Made by a program: the position numbers and the translations under genes | In this document: positions 26,567-35,686 of the stretch, one piece after another | Numbering within the stretch: the stretch's first letter is position 1 | How the letters are laid out: each line of letters opens with the position of its first letter | DNA from: Flavobacterium crocinum | Lineage (GTDB): Bacteria; Bacteroidota; Bacteroidia; Flavobacteriales; Flavobacteriaceae | Direction: 5' to 3' | Assembly (NCBI RefSeq): GCF_003122385.1 | Contig: NZ_CP029255.1 | Location: forward strand, 186,001-250,000 | DNA: 64,000 nucleotides | The notes under the pieces: model-generated | What the model saw: the letters and a program-made list of their open reading frames with translations, nothing else | Databases searched by the model: none | Told to the model about the DNA's origin: nothing

Positions 26567-27135
26567 TGAATAAAATTGTCCCCATTGGTCTATTGTTCTT
26601 TCTAACAGGAACCGTTTCTCTTTTTGCCCAGGTAAAAAAAGACACGGTTTTGGTCGTAAAAGACACCACTGCATTACAAGAAATAGACCCCCTTACACCA
26701 GCAAAAGCAGCGTTTTATTCTGCTATTTTACCTGGTTTAGGTCAAGCATACAACAAAAGATACTGGAAAATCCCATTGGTTTACGGAGCAATTGGAACCA
26801 GTTTGTATTTCTACATAGATAACAATAAAAAATACCACGATTATCGAGACGAATACAAACGAAGACTCGAAGGCTATGGCCCAGGAACTGGTGGCAAATA
26901 CGATTTTCTTGACAACAGCCGACTTATAGCTGGACAGAAATTTTACCAAAGAAACAGAGATTTATCTGCTTTGTTTGTTGTTGGCTTTTATGTTCTTAAT
27001 ATAATAGATGCCAACGTTGACGCCGCTTTGATTCAGTTTAACGTAAACGAGAGACTATCAATGCGTCCTGAAATTTATCCCGCCGATGTAACATTTAAAC
27101 CAAACGTCGGACTAACCTTTAATTATACATTTTAA
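26566..27135 (+). CDS. DUF5683 membrane protein
   Basis: A GTG start at 26566 shares one base with the parB stop. The 189-residue product has a signal peptide (MNKIVPIGLLFFLTGTVSLFA) and the DUF5683 signature PAKAAFYSAILPGLGQAYNK, RYWKIPLVYGAIG and DNNKKYHDYRDEYKRR, plus two membrane helices. The function is unknown; the family is Bacteroidota-specific and often sits between parB and dapB, as here. Confidence 0.88.
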   Translation: MNKIVPIGLLFFLTGTVSLFAQVKKDTVLVVKDTTALQEIDPLTPAKAAFYSAILPGLGQAYNKRYWKIPLVYGAIGTSLYFYIDNNKKYHDYRDEYKRRLEGYGPGTGGKYDFLDNSRLIAGQKFYQRNRDLSALFVVGFYVLNIIDANVDAALIQFNVNERLSMRPEIYPADVTFKPNVGLTFNYTF

Positions 27136-27174
27136 TAGATTCAATTCTATTTAAAAAACAAAAAAATAATCATA

Positions 27175-27876
27175 ATGAAAATTGCGCTTTTAGGATACGG
27201 AAAAATGGGTAAAGTAATTGAAAGAATTGCTTTAGAAAGAGGTCATGAAATAGTTTTAAAAAAGGATGAATTTAACACCTATGACGGACTTTCAACAGCC
27301 GATGTTGCCATAGATTTCAGTGTTCCATCAGCTGCGGTAAGCAACATTTCTGCTGCTTTCAATGCCAATGTACCTGTAGTTTCAGGCACAACAGGATGGC
27401 TAGAACATTATGACGAAATGATTGCACTTTGCAACGAGAAAAAAGGAGGTTTTATTTCAAGTTCTAACTTTAGTTTGGGAGTAAATATCTTTTTTGGACT
27501 GAATGAATATCTGGCAAAAATCATGAAGCAATTTGATTCTTATAAAGTTTCAATGGAAGAAATTCATCACATTCACAAACTGGATGCACCAAGCGGTACA
27601 GCGATTTCTCTTGCTCAGGGCGTTATTGAAAACAGCAACTATTCTGAATGGACATTAGAAGAAGCAAAAAACAATCAAATTCATATCGAGGCAAAAAGAA
27701 TTGGAGAAGTTCCAGGTACACATACTGTAAACTACGATTCAGCTATTGACAGCATCGAAATTAAACACACCGCTCACAATCGTGAAGGATTTGCACTTGG
27801 AGCTGTTATCGCTGCTGAATGGCTTGCAGGAAAACAAGGAATTTTCAGCATGAAAGATGTTTTAAACTTACAATAA
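27175..27876 (+). CDS. dapB: 4-hydroxy-tetrahydrodipicolinate reductase
   Basis: The 233-residue enzyme has the nucleotide-binding GYGKMGKVIERIA at its start, a VSGTTGWLEHYDEM turn and the conserved EIHHIHKLDAPSGTAISLA with the catalytic His pair and Lys, then a lid segment ending in LAGKQGIFSMKDVL. It makes tetrahydrodipicolinate for lysine and diaminopimelate (peptidoglycan) synthesis using NAD(P)H. At 233 residues it is a little shorter than the usual 270. It belongs to the parA-lepB run. Confidence 0.96.
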   Translation: MKIALLGYGKMGKVIERIALERGHEIVLKKDEFNTYDGLSTADVAIDFSVPSAAVSNISAAFNANVPVVSGTTGWLEHYDEMIALCNEKKGGFISSSNFSLGVNIFFGLNEYLAKIMKQFDSYKVSMEEIHHIHKLDAPSGTAISLAQGVIENSNYSEWTLEEAKNNQIHIEAKRIGEVPGTHTVNYDSAIDSIEIKHTAHNREGFALGAVIAAEWLAGKQGIFSMKDVLNLQ

Positions 27877-27930
27877 ATTGATAAAAATCAGGATACTTTA
27901 ACCTGAATTTGAAACTTAAAATACATTATT

Positions 27931-29484
27931 ATGACACTTTACTCTTGGTTCGTATTTTTCTTAGCTGTACAGATCATTCATTTTCTTGGCACATGGAAAC
28001 TGTATCAGGCAGCGGGAAGAAAAAGCTGGGAAGCTGCTGTTCCGGTATACAACTCGATTGTTTTAATGAAAATTATTGGACGCCCTACCTGGTGGACATT
28101 ATTACTTTTTATTCCAATTATCAACCTGATTATGTTCCCGGTTGTTTGGGTAGAAACCTTAAGAACATTTAACAAAAGATCTACTTTAGACACCATTTTA
28201 GGACTTTTTACTCTGGGATTTTACATCTATTATGTAAATTACACCCAAAAATTAGAGTATCGCAAGGATCGTAGCTTAACTCCTGAAAACAAAACGGCAG
28301 ATACCGTAAGCTCATTACTTTTTGCAATTATCGTTGCCACTTTAGTACACACTTATGTTGTACAACCTTATACAATTCCGACTTCATCTTTAGAAAAATC
28401 TTTGCTGATTGGTGATTTCCTTTTTGTAAGCAAAATAAACTACGGCCCAAGAGTCCCTATGACAACGGTAGCATTACCAATGGTTCACGACTCTATTCCT
28501 TTAACTAAGAGAAAATCTTACTTAAGCTGGCCTCAATTGCCTTATTTCAGACTTCCTGCTATTCAAAAAATAAAAAGATGTGACATTGTTGTCTTTAACT
28601 GGCCTGTCGATACAGTTCATTATTTCTTTGAACCAAAAGGAAGACCAGGTGTAATCAAGCCTATCGACAAAAAATCAAACTATGTAAAAAGATGTGTAGG
28701 TATTCCTGGAGATAGTTTATCTATAAAAGATGGATATGTATTCATTAACGGACAAAAATTAGTTCTTCCTGAAAGAGCAAAACCACAATATTCTTATTCT
28801 GTAGCACTGGACGGAAAAACTCCAATCGATTTTGAAAGTTTATTCAAAGAATTAGACATCACAGATGCAGCTGGCTTTACATCAGAAAAAAGAGATACAC
28901 TTTATTTAGGTGCATTAACTGAAGCTGGTGCAGAAAGATTCAAAAACACTCCTGGTGTTACTGCAGTAATTCGTAAAATTGACAGAACAAATGACAATAG
29001 AATTTTCCCGCATATCAATAAATGGAGTCAGGACAATATGGGACCAATCTATATTCCTGAGGCTGGAAAAACGGTTGCTTTAAACAATGAATCGCTTCCA
29101 TTTTACAAAGAAATCATCACAAATTACGAAGGAAATAAATTAGAGCTACAAGGTTCTAAGTTTATAATAAACGGGAAACCTGCGACAACTTATACCTTCA
29201 AACAAAATTATTACTGGATGATGGGAGATAACCGCCATAACTCTGAAGACAGTCGTTACTGGGGTTATGTTCCGGAAAATCATATTGTTGGAAAACCGGT
29301 ATTCATCTGGATGAGCTGGGATACTAACGGAAAAGGCATCAACAAAATTCGCTGGAGCAGAGTTTTCACTACTGTCGATGGCGAAGGTCAGCCGCAATCT
29401 TACTTTAAATATTTCTTAATTGCTCTTGCCCTATATTTCGTTGGAGATTTTGTCTGGAGAAAAAGAAGAGAAAATAAAGCATAA
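27931..29484 (+). CDS. lepB: Signal peptidase I with N-terminal DUF5684 membrane domain
   Basis: The 517 residues combine an N-terminal membrane module (about 1-105; SWEAAVPVYNSIVLMKIIGR, LEYRKDRSL follows) with a signal peptidase I. The Ser is in TIPTSSLEKSLLIGDFLF (about 152), the Lys in NYVKRCVGIPGDSL (about 253) and the C-terminal box is WMMGDNRHNSEDSRYWGYVP (about 430-449). A large insert lies between the Lys and C-terminal boxes. It cleaves exported preproteins at the inner membrane. Position after dapB is part of the conserved run. Confidence 0.95.
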   Translation: MTLYSWFVFFLAVQIIHFLGTWKLYQAAGRKSWEAAVPVYNSIVLMKIIGRPTWWTLLLFIPIINLIMFPVVWVETLRTFNKRSTLDTILGLFTLGFYIYYVNYTQKLEYRKDRSLTPENKTADTVSSLLFAIIVATLVHTYVVQPYTIPTSSLEKSLLIGDFLFVSKINYGPRVPMTTVALPMVHDSIPLTKRKSYLSWPQLPYFRLPAIQKIKRCDIVVFNWPVDTVHYFFEPKGRPGVIKPIDKKSNYVKRCVGIPGDSLSIKDGYVFINGQKLVLPERAKPQYSYSVALDGKTPIDFESLFKELDITDAAGFTSEKRDTLYLGALTEAGAERFKNTPGVTAVIRKIDRTNDNRIFPHINKWSQDNMGPIYIPEAGKTVALNNESLPFYKEIITNYEGNKLELQGSKFIINGKPATTYTFKQNYYWMMGDNRHNSEDSRYWGYVPENHIVGKPVFIWMSWDTNGKGINKIRWSRVFTTVDGEGQPQSYFKYFLIALALYFVGDFVWRKRRENKA

Positions 29485-29496
29485 TTAAAAAAAAGT

Positions 29497-29504
29497 TATT
29501 TTTG
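29497..29504 (+). promoter_or_regulatory. Predicted -7 box of wbqC
   Basis: TATTTTTG fits TAnnTTTG and lies 73 bases before ATG 29577. The leader contains a hairpin and a heptad array. Confidence 0.5.
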
Positions 29505-29506
29505 CC

Positions 29507-29572
29507 TCAGGTTTCAAGTTTCACGTTCTTAACGTTAACTTGAAACCTGAAACATTTAAACCTGAAACAAAA
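29507..29572 (+). repeat. Hairpin and AYYTRAA heptad array in the wbqC leader
   Basis: TCAGGTTTCAAGTT (29507-29520) pairs with AACTTGAAACCTGA (29537-29550), with an inner ACGTT-CTT-AACGT hairpin. From 29538 the right arm runs on as heptads ACTTGAA, ACCTGAA, ACATTTA and then AACCTGAAAC, close to the start codon. Confidence 0.7.
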
Positions 29573-29576
29573 CAAA

Positions 29577-30191
29577 ATGAATTCCTTAATACTTCCTACT
29601 TATTTTCCTTCTATTAGTCATTTTGCTGTAATTGCACAATCTGACAAAATTACTTTTGAAATGGAAGATAATTTTCAGAAACAGACTAATAGAAACAGAA
29701 CCTATATCTATAGTCCAAACGGAATTCAATTATTAAATATTCCCGTTAAGCATTCAAAAGAAGCACATCAAAAAACAAAAGACATTTTGATTGAAAATGA
29801 ATTTGACTGGCAAAAACAGCATTTTAAGTCTTTAGAAGCTGCTTACAGAAGCTCTCCTTTTTTCGAATACTTTGAAGATGATATCGTTCCTGTTTTTGAG
29901 AAAAAACACTCTTTTTTAATGGATTTAAATTTCGAAGTTTTAGACATTGTAACAAAATGTCTTCGCATGAAATTTGAATTCGGAAAAACAACTGAATATT
30001 TCCACGAAACACCTGATTTTGCTGATTTCAGATATTTAGCAAATGGAAAAAAAGATGCTAATTCTTTTGAAAAATATACTCAGGTTTTTGATGACAAACA
30101 TGGATTCATTAATAATTTAAGTGTTTTGGATTTACTTTTTAATGAAGGTAAATTCTCGATGGATTATTTAAAGACTCAAAAATTAATCTAA
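29577..30191 (+). CDS. WbqC-family protein
   Basis: A 204-residue soluble protein with the WbqC pattern: YFPSISHFAVIAQSDKI near the N-terminus, QTNRNRTYIYSPNGIQLLNI, and a DWQKQHFKSLEAAYRSSPFF core with HFKxxxxxY. WbqC proteins occur in surface-polysaccharide loci, but the biochemical step is uncertain. Here no polysaccharide genes are adjacent. Its last 4 bases overlap the end of the convergent EEP phosphodiesterase gene. Confidence 0.88.
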   Translation: MNSLILPTYFPSISHFAVIAQSDKITFEMEDNFQKQTNRNRTYIYSPNGIQLLNIPVKHSKEAHQKTKDILIENEFDWQKQHFKSLEAAYRSSPFFEYFEDDIVPVFEKKHSFLMDLNFEVLDIVTKCLRMKFEFGKTTEYFHETPDFADFRYLANGKKDANSFEKYTQVFDDKHGFINNLSVLDLLFNEGKFSMDYLKTQKLI

Positions 30192-31240
30192 AATTGATCT
30201 ATTGAAAGTCTGGTCATGATAGGATAATGATCTGAATTTTCGAAATCAGAAAAACTCTCAAAATGTTTTACTTTCATTTTAGAATCTGTAAAAATGTAGT
30301 CAATTCGGGCAGGATAATATTTAAATTTATAAGTCGCTCCAAAGCCTTCTCCTGCCTCTTCAAAAGCATCTTTAAGTTTTCCTTTGATACTTCTGTACAC
30401 ATAAGAAAATGGACTGTTATTCATGTCTCCACAAATAATTATTGGGTATTTACATTTTTTAATATGTTCCTTAAAAATTTCCGCCTGCTCTTGTTGCTGT
30501 GTAAACCCTTTACTGATCCTGGCATAAATTCGTTGTGATTTCTTCTGGTTTACATTGTCAATATCATCCGAAATTTCGCTTACATCCGGAGATATCTTAA
30601 TGGACTGTAAATGCATGTTATAAACACGAATAACATCTTTTCCACGTTTAATATCGGCATAAACAACATTGTTATCCGACTTCGGAAAAACAATCTTTCC
30701 TTCGTCGATAATAGGAAACTTCGAAAAAATAGCCTGACCTGTTTTTATTTTCTTCCCATCTATAAAAATATAACGGTGCGGATATACTTTTAAATCCAAA
30801 TGCGCCGAATTAGAATATTCCTGAATACATAAAATATCAGGATCTTTTTCGTCTATAAAAGTTTTAATATTTGCAGGAATATCATCACGATCCAGCCATT
30901 TAAAAACATTGAAAAGACGTACGTTATAACTCATTACAGAAAAATCCTTTTCGTCCTTCACATATTCTTTAGCTGAAAATTTATAGAATTTACTAATAAA
31001 TGTGATTCCGGTAAGCAAAACCAAACCGGACAAAATAAGGCGTTTTTTAAACTGAATTCCCCAGTAGATAAAAAACAGTCCATTAGCAACAAAAAAGGCC
31101 GGCATAAACAGAGTAAGCACCGATAAAAGCGGAAAGCTCTTAGGTGCTAAAAACGGAAGAATATAGACGCTAAATGTAAGCACAGTCAGGACTATATTCA
31201 AAAAGAACATTATTTTATTAAACCAAGAAAGGTTTTTCAT
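30188..31240 (-). CDS. Endonuclease/exonuclease/phosphatase-family membrane protein
   Basis: The 350-residue protein has three membrane helices (about 10-85) and a C-terminal EEP domain (about 100-350) with SVMSYNVRLFN, ILCIQEYSN (metal-binding Glu), ICGDMNNSPFSYVY and the C-terminal NSDHYPI catalytic Asp-His. The domain faces a side set by the helices. It hydrolyses phosphodiesters or phosphomonoesters; substrate unknown. It is the last gene of the mutL-rhomboid-rhomboid run and converges with wbqC, overlapping by 4 bases. Confidence 0.9.
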   Translation of the reverse strand: MKNLSWFNKIMFFLNIVLTVLTFSVYILPFLAPKSFPLLSVLTLFMPAFFVANGLFFIYWGIQFKKRLILSGLVLLTGITFISKFYKFSAKEYVKDEKDFSVMSYNVRLFNVFKWLDRDDIPANIKTFIDEKDPDILCIQEYSNSAHLDLKVYPHRYIFIDGKKIKTGQAIFSKFPIIDEGKIVFPKSDNNVVYADIKRGKDVIRVYNMHLQSIKISPDVSEISDDIDNVNQKKSQRIYARISKGFTQQQEQAEIFKEHIKKCKYPIIICGDMNNSPFSYVYRSIKGKLKDAFEEAGEGFGATYKFKYYPARIDYIFTDSKMKVKHFESFSDFENSDHYPIMTRLSIDQF

Positions 31241-31257
31241 ATTTATTTCCTACAAGT

Positions 31258-32121
31258 TTATTTTCCAGCTTTAAATAAAAACTCTTTTTCTTCTTTAGTC
31301 AGACAATCATAACCAGACTGGCTGATCTTATCTAAAATCTCATCAATTTGCTGTTGTGTTTTGTCTTTCGTAACAATTCTTGATGTAGATTTTTCTGTAG
31401 GTTTTTTGTAATTTTTATGAACTTTTTTAAATGGGGTCTTTGGGGATTTTCTAAAAAGATTAACAAAGAAATCTAATGTTTTAGAAACGATGATACTCAA
31501 ATCGGTACCATTTTGTAGTAGTTTAATATAAATAAAGCCAAACAAAGCACCTGCAAGATGCGAAATATGTCCGCCGGTATTTCCAAGGCGAAACTGCATT
31601 AAATCTAAAACTAAAATTACAGCGGTAATATGCCAGAGTTTTACATTTCCGAATAAAAACAGCCGAACATTCATTAACGGAGAATAAGTTGTTGCGGCAA
31701 CTAAAATTGCCATTATAGCCGCCGATGCACCAACTATTGAAGCTGCAGTTCCTAATACATAAAAACTCAAAGCAAAAACAATCCCTGAGAAAATGGCACT
31801 TAAAAGATACAATCCCAAATATTGTTTTTGAGTAAAATAGGTTAAAAAAAGCTGACTGGCAAAATTAAGCACCATCATATTAAATAACAGGTGAAGAAAT
31901 CCGTCGTGAAAAAAAGCATATGTTAAAAAAGTCCAAGGCTTAAACATAAAAACCTGCGGATCTGATGATAAAGCAATCCAGTTCGGAAAATCAAAAAGAC
32001 CAATTGAAAATTGATAGAAAAATATCAAAGAAACAATAAAGCACGCAATGTTCCAATACATAACACGCATAGCTATACCTCCCAATCTATATTGTAATTT
32101 TAAATCGTCCAGGATATTCAT
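31258..32121 (-). CDS. Rhomboid-family intramembrane serine protease
   Basis: The 287 residues hold six membrane helices with the catalytic Ser in SIVGASAAIMAILVA (GASAA) and the catalytic His in GGHISHLAGALFGFIY. The HDGFLHLLFNMMVLNFA loop matches rhomboid L1. A basic, soluble C-terminal tail (about 210-287, KTPFKKVHKNYKK) ends in a helical FLFKAGK. It cleaves membrane helices; the substrate is unknown. It lies between another rhomboid and the EEP gene in one operon. Confidence 0.92.
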   Translation of the reverse strand: MNILDDLKLQYRLGGIAMRVMYWNIACFIVSLIFFYQFSIGLFDFPNWIALSSDPQVFMFKPWTFLTYAFFHDGFLHLLFNMMVLNFASQLFLTYFTQKQYLGLYLLSAIFSGIVFALSFYVLGTAASIVGASAAIMAILVAATTYSPLMNVRLFLFGNVKLWHITAVILVLDLMQFRLGNTGGHISHLAGALFGFIYIKLLQNGTDLSIIVSKTLDFFVNLFRKSPKTPFKKVHKNYKKPTEKSTSRIVTKDKTQQQIDEILDKISQSGYDCLTKEEKEFLFKAGK

Positions 32122-32164
32122 AGAAACTTCTTTTGGTTTTAGAATTTAAACTTAAAGTTAAAAA

Positions 32165-32914
32165 TTAATTCCAACGGTTGTTATTAAACTGATTTTTTTT
32201 CCAGTACCACATCATTAAAAAACCGGTAATTGCACCTCCAACGTGCGCAAAATGTGCAATTCCTGTACCGCCACCGCCAAAGAGCGAAGTTCCTTTTACT
32301 CCTAAAAACAAATCAATTAACAGAAGCCCCGGAACGAAGTATTTTGCTTTTATAGGAATTGGAATAAACATCAAAGCCAATTCAGCATTAGGAAACATAA
32401 AAGCAAAAGCAGTAAGCAAACCGTAAATAGCACCAGAAGCTCCCACAACAGTCCCTATATAAGCACTTGTAAAACCTTCAAACTGGGCCGGATTTACCAA
32501 AGTCTGCCATCTGGTATCTATTTTTCCCTGACTTAAAATATTTAAGATATCCGCTTTATGATAACCATTTGCCGTCAAAATATTAATTGTATCTTCAAAA
32601 AAGTAATAATTTACCGCCGTATGAAGCAACGCCGAACCTAAACCGCATGAGATGTAAAAAAACAAAAACTTTTTACCTCCCCAAAAATGTTCTAAAGCCG
32701 ATCCAAAAGAAACCAATGCAAACATATTAAATGCAATATGCATAATCCCGCCATGCATAAACATATGAGTAATAGGTTGCCAAACCTGGAAACTTGGATT
32801 TTCAGGAAAAAACATTGCCAAATATTCATAAGAGATTGGCACTAACTGAGAACCAATAAAAAATATAATATTAATAATTAGCAGTTGTTTAACCACTGGA
32901 GTCATATTCATCAT
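32165..32914 (-). CDS. Rhomboid-family intramembrane serine protease
   Basis: A 249-residue six-helix rhomboid with QPITHMFMHGGIMHIAFNMF, catalytic Ser in VVGASGAIYGLLTAFAF and His in IAHFAHVGGAITGFLMMWYW. A loop insertion (about 105-145) separates helices 2 and 4. Its start overlaps the mutL stop by 4 bases, so it is translationally coupled. It is a more canonical rhomboid (GASG) than its downstream neighbour (GASA). Confidence 0.93.
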   Translation of the reverse strand: MMNMTPVVKQLLIINIIFFIGSQLVPISYEYLAMFFPENPSFQVWQPITHMFMHGGIMHIAFNMFALVSFGSALEHFWGGKKFLFFYISCGLGSALLHTAVNYYFFEDTINILTANGYHKADILNILSQGKIDTRWQTLVNPAQFEGFTSAYIGTVVGASGAIYGLLTAFAFMFPNAELALMFIPIPIKAKYFVPGLLLIDLFLGVKGTSLFGGGGTGIAHFAHVGGAITGFLMMWYWKKNQFNNNRWN

Positions 32915-34866
32915 AAAGCAAATTTTTTATCTATATCTTCCACACGCATGGTAATGAAAGTAGGTTTTTGAAAAGGTGAAATATTTGGATCTTTACAAGC
33001 AAACAAACCGTTCACTAAATTATCTTGTTCTTTTTCGGTTAAATAAGATCCTGTTTTAACCGCTAAACTTTTAGCCATCGATTTGGCAATAGTATCATTT
33101 TGACTGTAACTATTTGCCGGAATTCCATCTTGCAAATCACTCAATAATTGTTCGATTACCAGAGACACTTCACTTTCTGTGATATTAACTGGAATTCCCG
33201 ATACTACTAAATGCTCTGTTTTTGAATCATCAAAAACAAATCCGGTTGTTTCCAGAGACGGTTTTAACTCTTCAATTTGTTTCATTTCTGATGCCGAGTA
33301 AAACAAATCTAAAGGAAAAAGCAATTGCTGACTCGACGCTTGATTTACAGTCATATTTAACAAAAACTGCTCATATAAAATACGTTGATGTGCACGCTGC
33401 TGATCCACAATGATCATTCCTGATTTAATTGGCGAAACAATATATTTTTTATGAATCTGATACGTTTTTTGAGTAGCTTGTTCTACTTCATCATCATTAA
33501 ACAAAGAAGAAGTCACTTCTTCATTTTCGAATGTAAAAGGAGAACTTTCTATACTTTCAGGACTCTCGGTATCTAAACCAACATACAAACTTTCCCAGCT
33601 TGCCGTTGGCTCTACTCTTTTAGAATATCCGGAATAAGAAGAACCTGAACCTGAACTTGATCCAGAACCCGAATAGGAAGACGACGAAGATCCAGAACTA
33701 AAACTTCCGGAACCTGATCCTGAACCCGATTTAGTATAATGCTGATTGGTTTTATCATCTGTAAAAGGATTAAATGTACCATCAACCTGAATGGTTGGAA
33801 TTCCTACTTCTACATCTTTATAATGATAGGGCGTATCTAAATTGGCATCGCGATCAAAATCTAAAACCGGAGCAACATTAAACTGCCCTAAACTATGTTT
33901 GATCGAAGCTCTCAAAATAGCATACAGAGCCGATTCGTCATCAAACTTAATTTCTGTTTTAGTTGGATGAATATTAATATCGATTGTATTTGGCGGAACC
34001 TGCAGATATAAGAAATAACTTGGTTGCGAACCGTCTTTCAACAATCCTTCATAAGCCGCCATAACCGCATGATGCAAATAACCACTTTTTATGAAACGAT
34101 CGTTTACAAAAAAGAACTGTTCTCCCCTGTTTTTCTTCGCAAATTCAGGTTTGCAAACAAATCCCTGAATATTAATAATGTCAGTATCTTCATTTACCGG
34201 AACCAGTTTTTCATTGGTTTTACCAGACATAATCCCTACAATTCTCTGACGGTAACCTGCAGCGGGAAGATTATACATCTCACTTCCGTTATGATAAAAA
34301 CTAAAATGAATATTAGGATGTGCCAATGCTACACGTTGAAATTCATCCATAACATGACGGAATTCAACTGTATCTGACTTTAAGAAATTACGGCGCGCCG
34401 GAATATTGTAAAATAAATTTTTAACAGCAAATGAAGTTCCCTTTGGCAAAACGGCTACTTCTTGCGAAACAAATTTACTTCCTTCGATTACGATATGCGT
34501 TCCTAACTCATCCTGTTCTTGTTTGGTTTTCATTTCCATGTGCGCAATCGCCGCAATAGAAGCCAAAGCTTCTCCACGAAAACCTTTTGTTCCAAGCGAA
34601 AACAAATCCTCCGCCTGACGGATTTTGGAAGTTGCGTGACGGGCAAAACATAAACGGGCATCGGTAACGGTCATTCCAACACCATTATCGATAACCTGCA
34701 CCAGCGATTTACCGGCATCTTTTATAATCAATTTAATGTCAGTTGCTTTGGCATCAACAGCATTTTCTAACAATTCTTTTACAACTGAAGCGGGTCTTTG
34801 AACCACCTCTCCAGCAGCAATTTGGTTAGCAACGTGATCAGGAAGCAATTGAATAATACTCGACAT
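32911..34866 (-). CDS. mutL: DNA mismatch repair protein MutL
   Basis: The 651-residue protein has the GHKL ATPase N-terminus: VVKELLENAVDAK (Glu and Asn of motif I), DNGVGM, and TKGFRGEALASIAA. A Ser/Gly linker lies at about 377-415. In the C-terminal domain the endonuclease motif reads DQQRAHQRILYE (about 484-495), where the canonical DQHA(X)2E(X)4E His and first Glu are replaced by Gln, and the later metal-site motifs are also altered (CKDPNISPFQKPTF). It is the head of an operon with two rhomboids. Its mRNA is probably leaderless. Confidence 0.95.
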   Translation of the reverse strand: MSSIIQLLPDHVANQIAAGEVVQRPASVVKELLENAVDAKATDIKLIIKDAGKSLVQVIDNGVGMTVTDARLCFARHATSKIRQAEDLFSLGTKGFRGEALASIAAIAHMEMKTKQEQDELGTHIVIEGSKFVSQEVAVLPKGTSFAVKNLFYNIPARRNFLKSDTVEFRHVMDEFQRVALAHPNIHFSFYHNGSEMYNLPAAGYRQRIVGIMSGKTNEKLVPVNEDTDIINIQGFVCKPEFAKKNRGEQFFFVNDRFIKSGYLHHAVMAAYEGLLKDGSQPSYFLYLQVPPNTIDINIHPTKTEIKFDDESALYAILRASIKHSLGQFNVAPVLDFDRDANLDTPYHYKDVEVGIPTIQVDGTFNPFTDDKTNQHYTKSGSGSGSGSFSSGSSSSSYSGSGSSSGSGSSYSGYSKRVEPTASWESLYVGLDTESPESIESSPFTFENEEVTSSLFNDDEVEQATQKTYQIHKKYIVSPIKSGMIIVDQQRAHQRILYEQFLLNMTVNQASSQQLLFPLDLFYSASEMKQIEELKPSLETTGFVFDDSKTEHLVVSGIPVNITESEVSLVIEQLLSDLQDGIPANSYSQNDTIAKSMAKSLAVKTGSYLTEKEQDNLVNGLFACKDPNISPFQKPTFITMRVEDIDKKFAL

Positions 34867-34870
34867 TAAG

Positions 34871-34878
34871 CAAAAATA
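34871..34878 (-). promoter_or_regulatory. Predicted -7 box of mutL
   Basis: CAAAAATA on the plus strand reads TATTTTTG on the minus strand and lies only 4 bases before ATG 34866. Transcription would then start at or next to the start codon. Confidence 0.5.
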
Positions 34879-34974
34879 GTTTTAAAGTTTTAGATTAGTT
34901 TTTATAAACCAAGAAGTACAAATTTAGTGAATTTTGATTGTCTTTTGGAAGAAGAGGTATCATAAAAAAAACAA

Positions 34975-35008
34975 AAAAACCTATACCATTATGACACAGT
35001 ACAGGTTT
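34975..35008 (-). terminator. Possible terminator of ribH
   Basis: AAACCT (34977-34982) pairs with AGGTTT (35003-35008) with a mismatch and a further short TAC/GTA pairing. The minus strand continues into T residues. The stem is weak. Confidence 0.45.
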
Positions 35009-35032
35009 AAATATTTTTAAAACAAAAGTGTT

Positions 35033-35605
35033 TTATTCGTTCTCTATTTTTCTTGGAGAATCTTCAATTTGAAGTGCACCCGAAGTCAGCAACGGCTGAT
35101 TAAAAGCGTGTGATATTGAAGCCTGTTGACGAATGTAAGCCATCTTGATTGCTGCAATCGCCGCTTCAGTTCCTTTATTCCCATGAACTCCGCCACTTCT
35201 GTCAATTGATTGTTGCATATTATTATCTGTTAAAACACAGAAAATAACCGGAATATCCGTTTGAACATTTAAGTCTTTGATTCCTTGCGTAACGCCTTCA
35301 CAAACAAAGTCAAAATGTTTGGTTTCTCCCTGAATAACACATCCAATTACGATTACGGCATCAACATTCTGAGTCTGAAGCATTTTTTTTGCTCCGTAAA
35401 TTAATTCAAAACTTCCAGGAACATTCCAACGGATAATTTGCTGAGCAGGAACATCACAATCAATTAAAGCATCAAAAGCACCATTATAAAGTCCTTCTGT
35501 TATAGTATCATTCCACTCAGAAACAACAATCCCAAATCGAAAGTCTTTCGCATTTGGGATTGTGTTTTTATCGTATTCTGATAGATTTTTATTTTCAGTA
35601 GCCAT
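35033..35605 (-). CDS. ribH: 6,7-dimethyl-8-ribityllumazine synthase
   Basis: The 190-residue enzyme carries the RibH motifs IVVSEWNDTITEGLYNGAFD, VPGSFELIYGAK, VIGCVIQGETKHFDFVCEGV with the catalytic His, and GGVHGNKGTEAA. It condenses 3,4-dihydroxybutanone phosphate with 5-amino-6-ribitylaminouracil in riboflavin synthesis. A C-terminal extension past the core (about 165-190) is not required by the family. It is transcribed with the upstream TPR gene, 81 bases apart. Confidence 0.96.
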   Translation of the reverse strand: MATENKNLSEYDKNTIPNAKDFRFGIVVSEWNDTITEGLYNGAFDALIDCDVPAQQIIRWNVPGSFELIYGAKKMLQTQNVDAVIVIGCVIQGETKHFDFVCEGVTQGIKDLNVQTDIPVIFCVLTDNNMQQSIDRSGGVHGNKGTEAAIAAIKMAYIRQQASISHAFNQPLLTSGALQIEDSPRKIENE

Positions 35606-35633
35606 CTGTAATATTTTAGATTTTTGATTTTCG

Positions 35634-35686
35634 AATTTAGATTCTTAACTACAAATCTACAATCTTAAATCTAAAGTCTAAAATTT
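35634..35686. repeat. Heptad repeats between TPR gene and ribH
   Basis: Period-7 copies AATCTAC, AATCTTA, AATCTAA and AGTCTAA run from 35654 to 35681, with TAGATTT-type copies of opposite orientation to their left. They form a long low-stability inverted repeat. Confidence 0.65.

Noticed and set aside
27909..28172. 87-codon ORF overlapping the lepB start
   Set aside because: It is in another frame of the lepB N-terminus and reads as random sequence.
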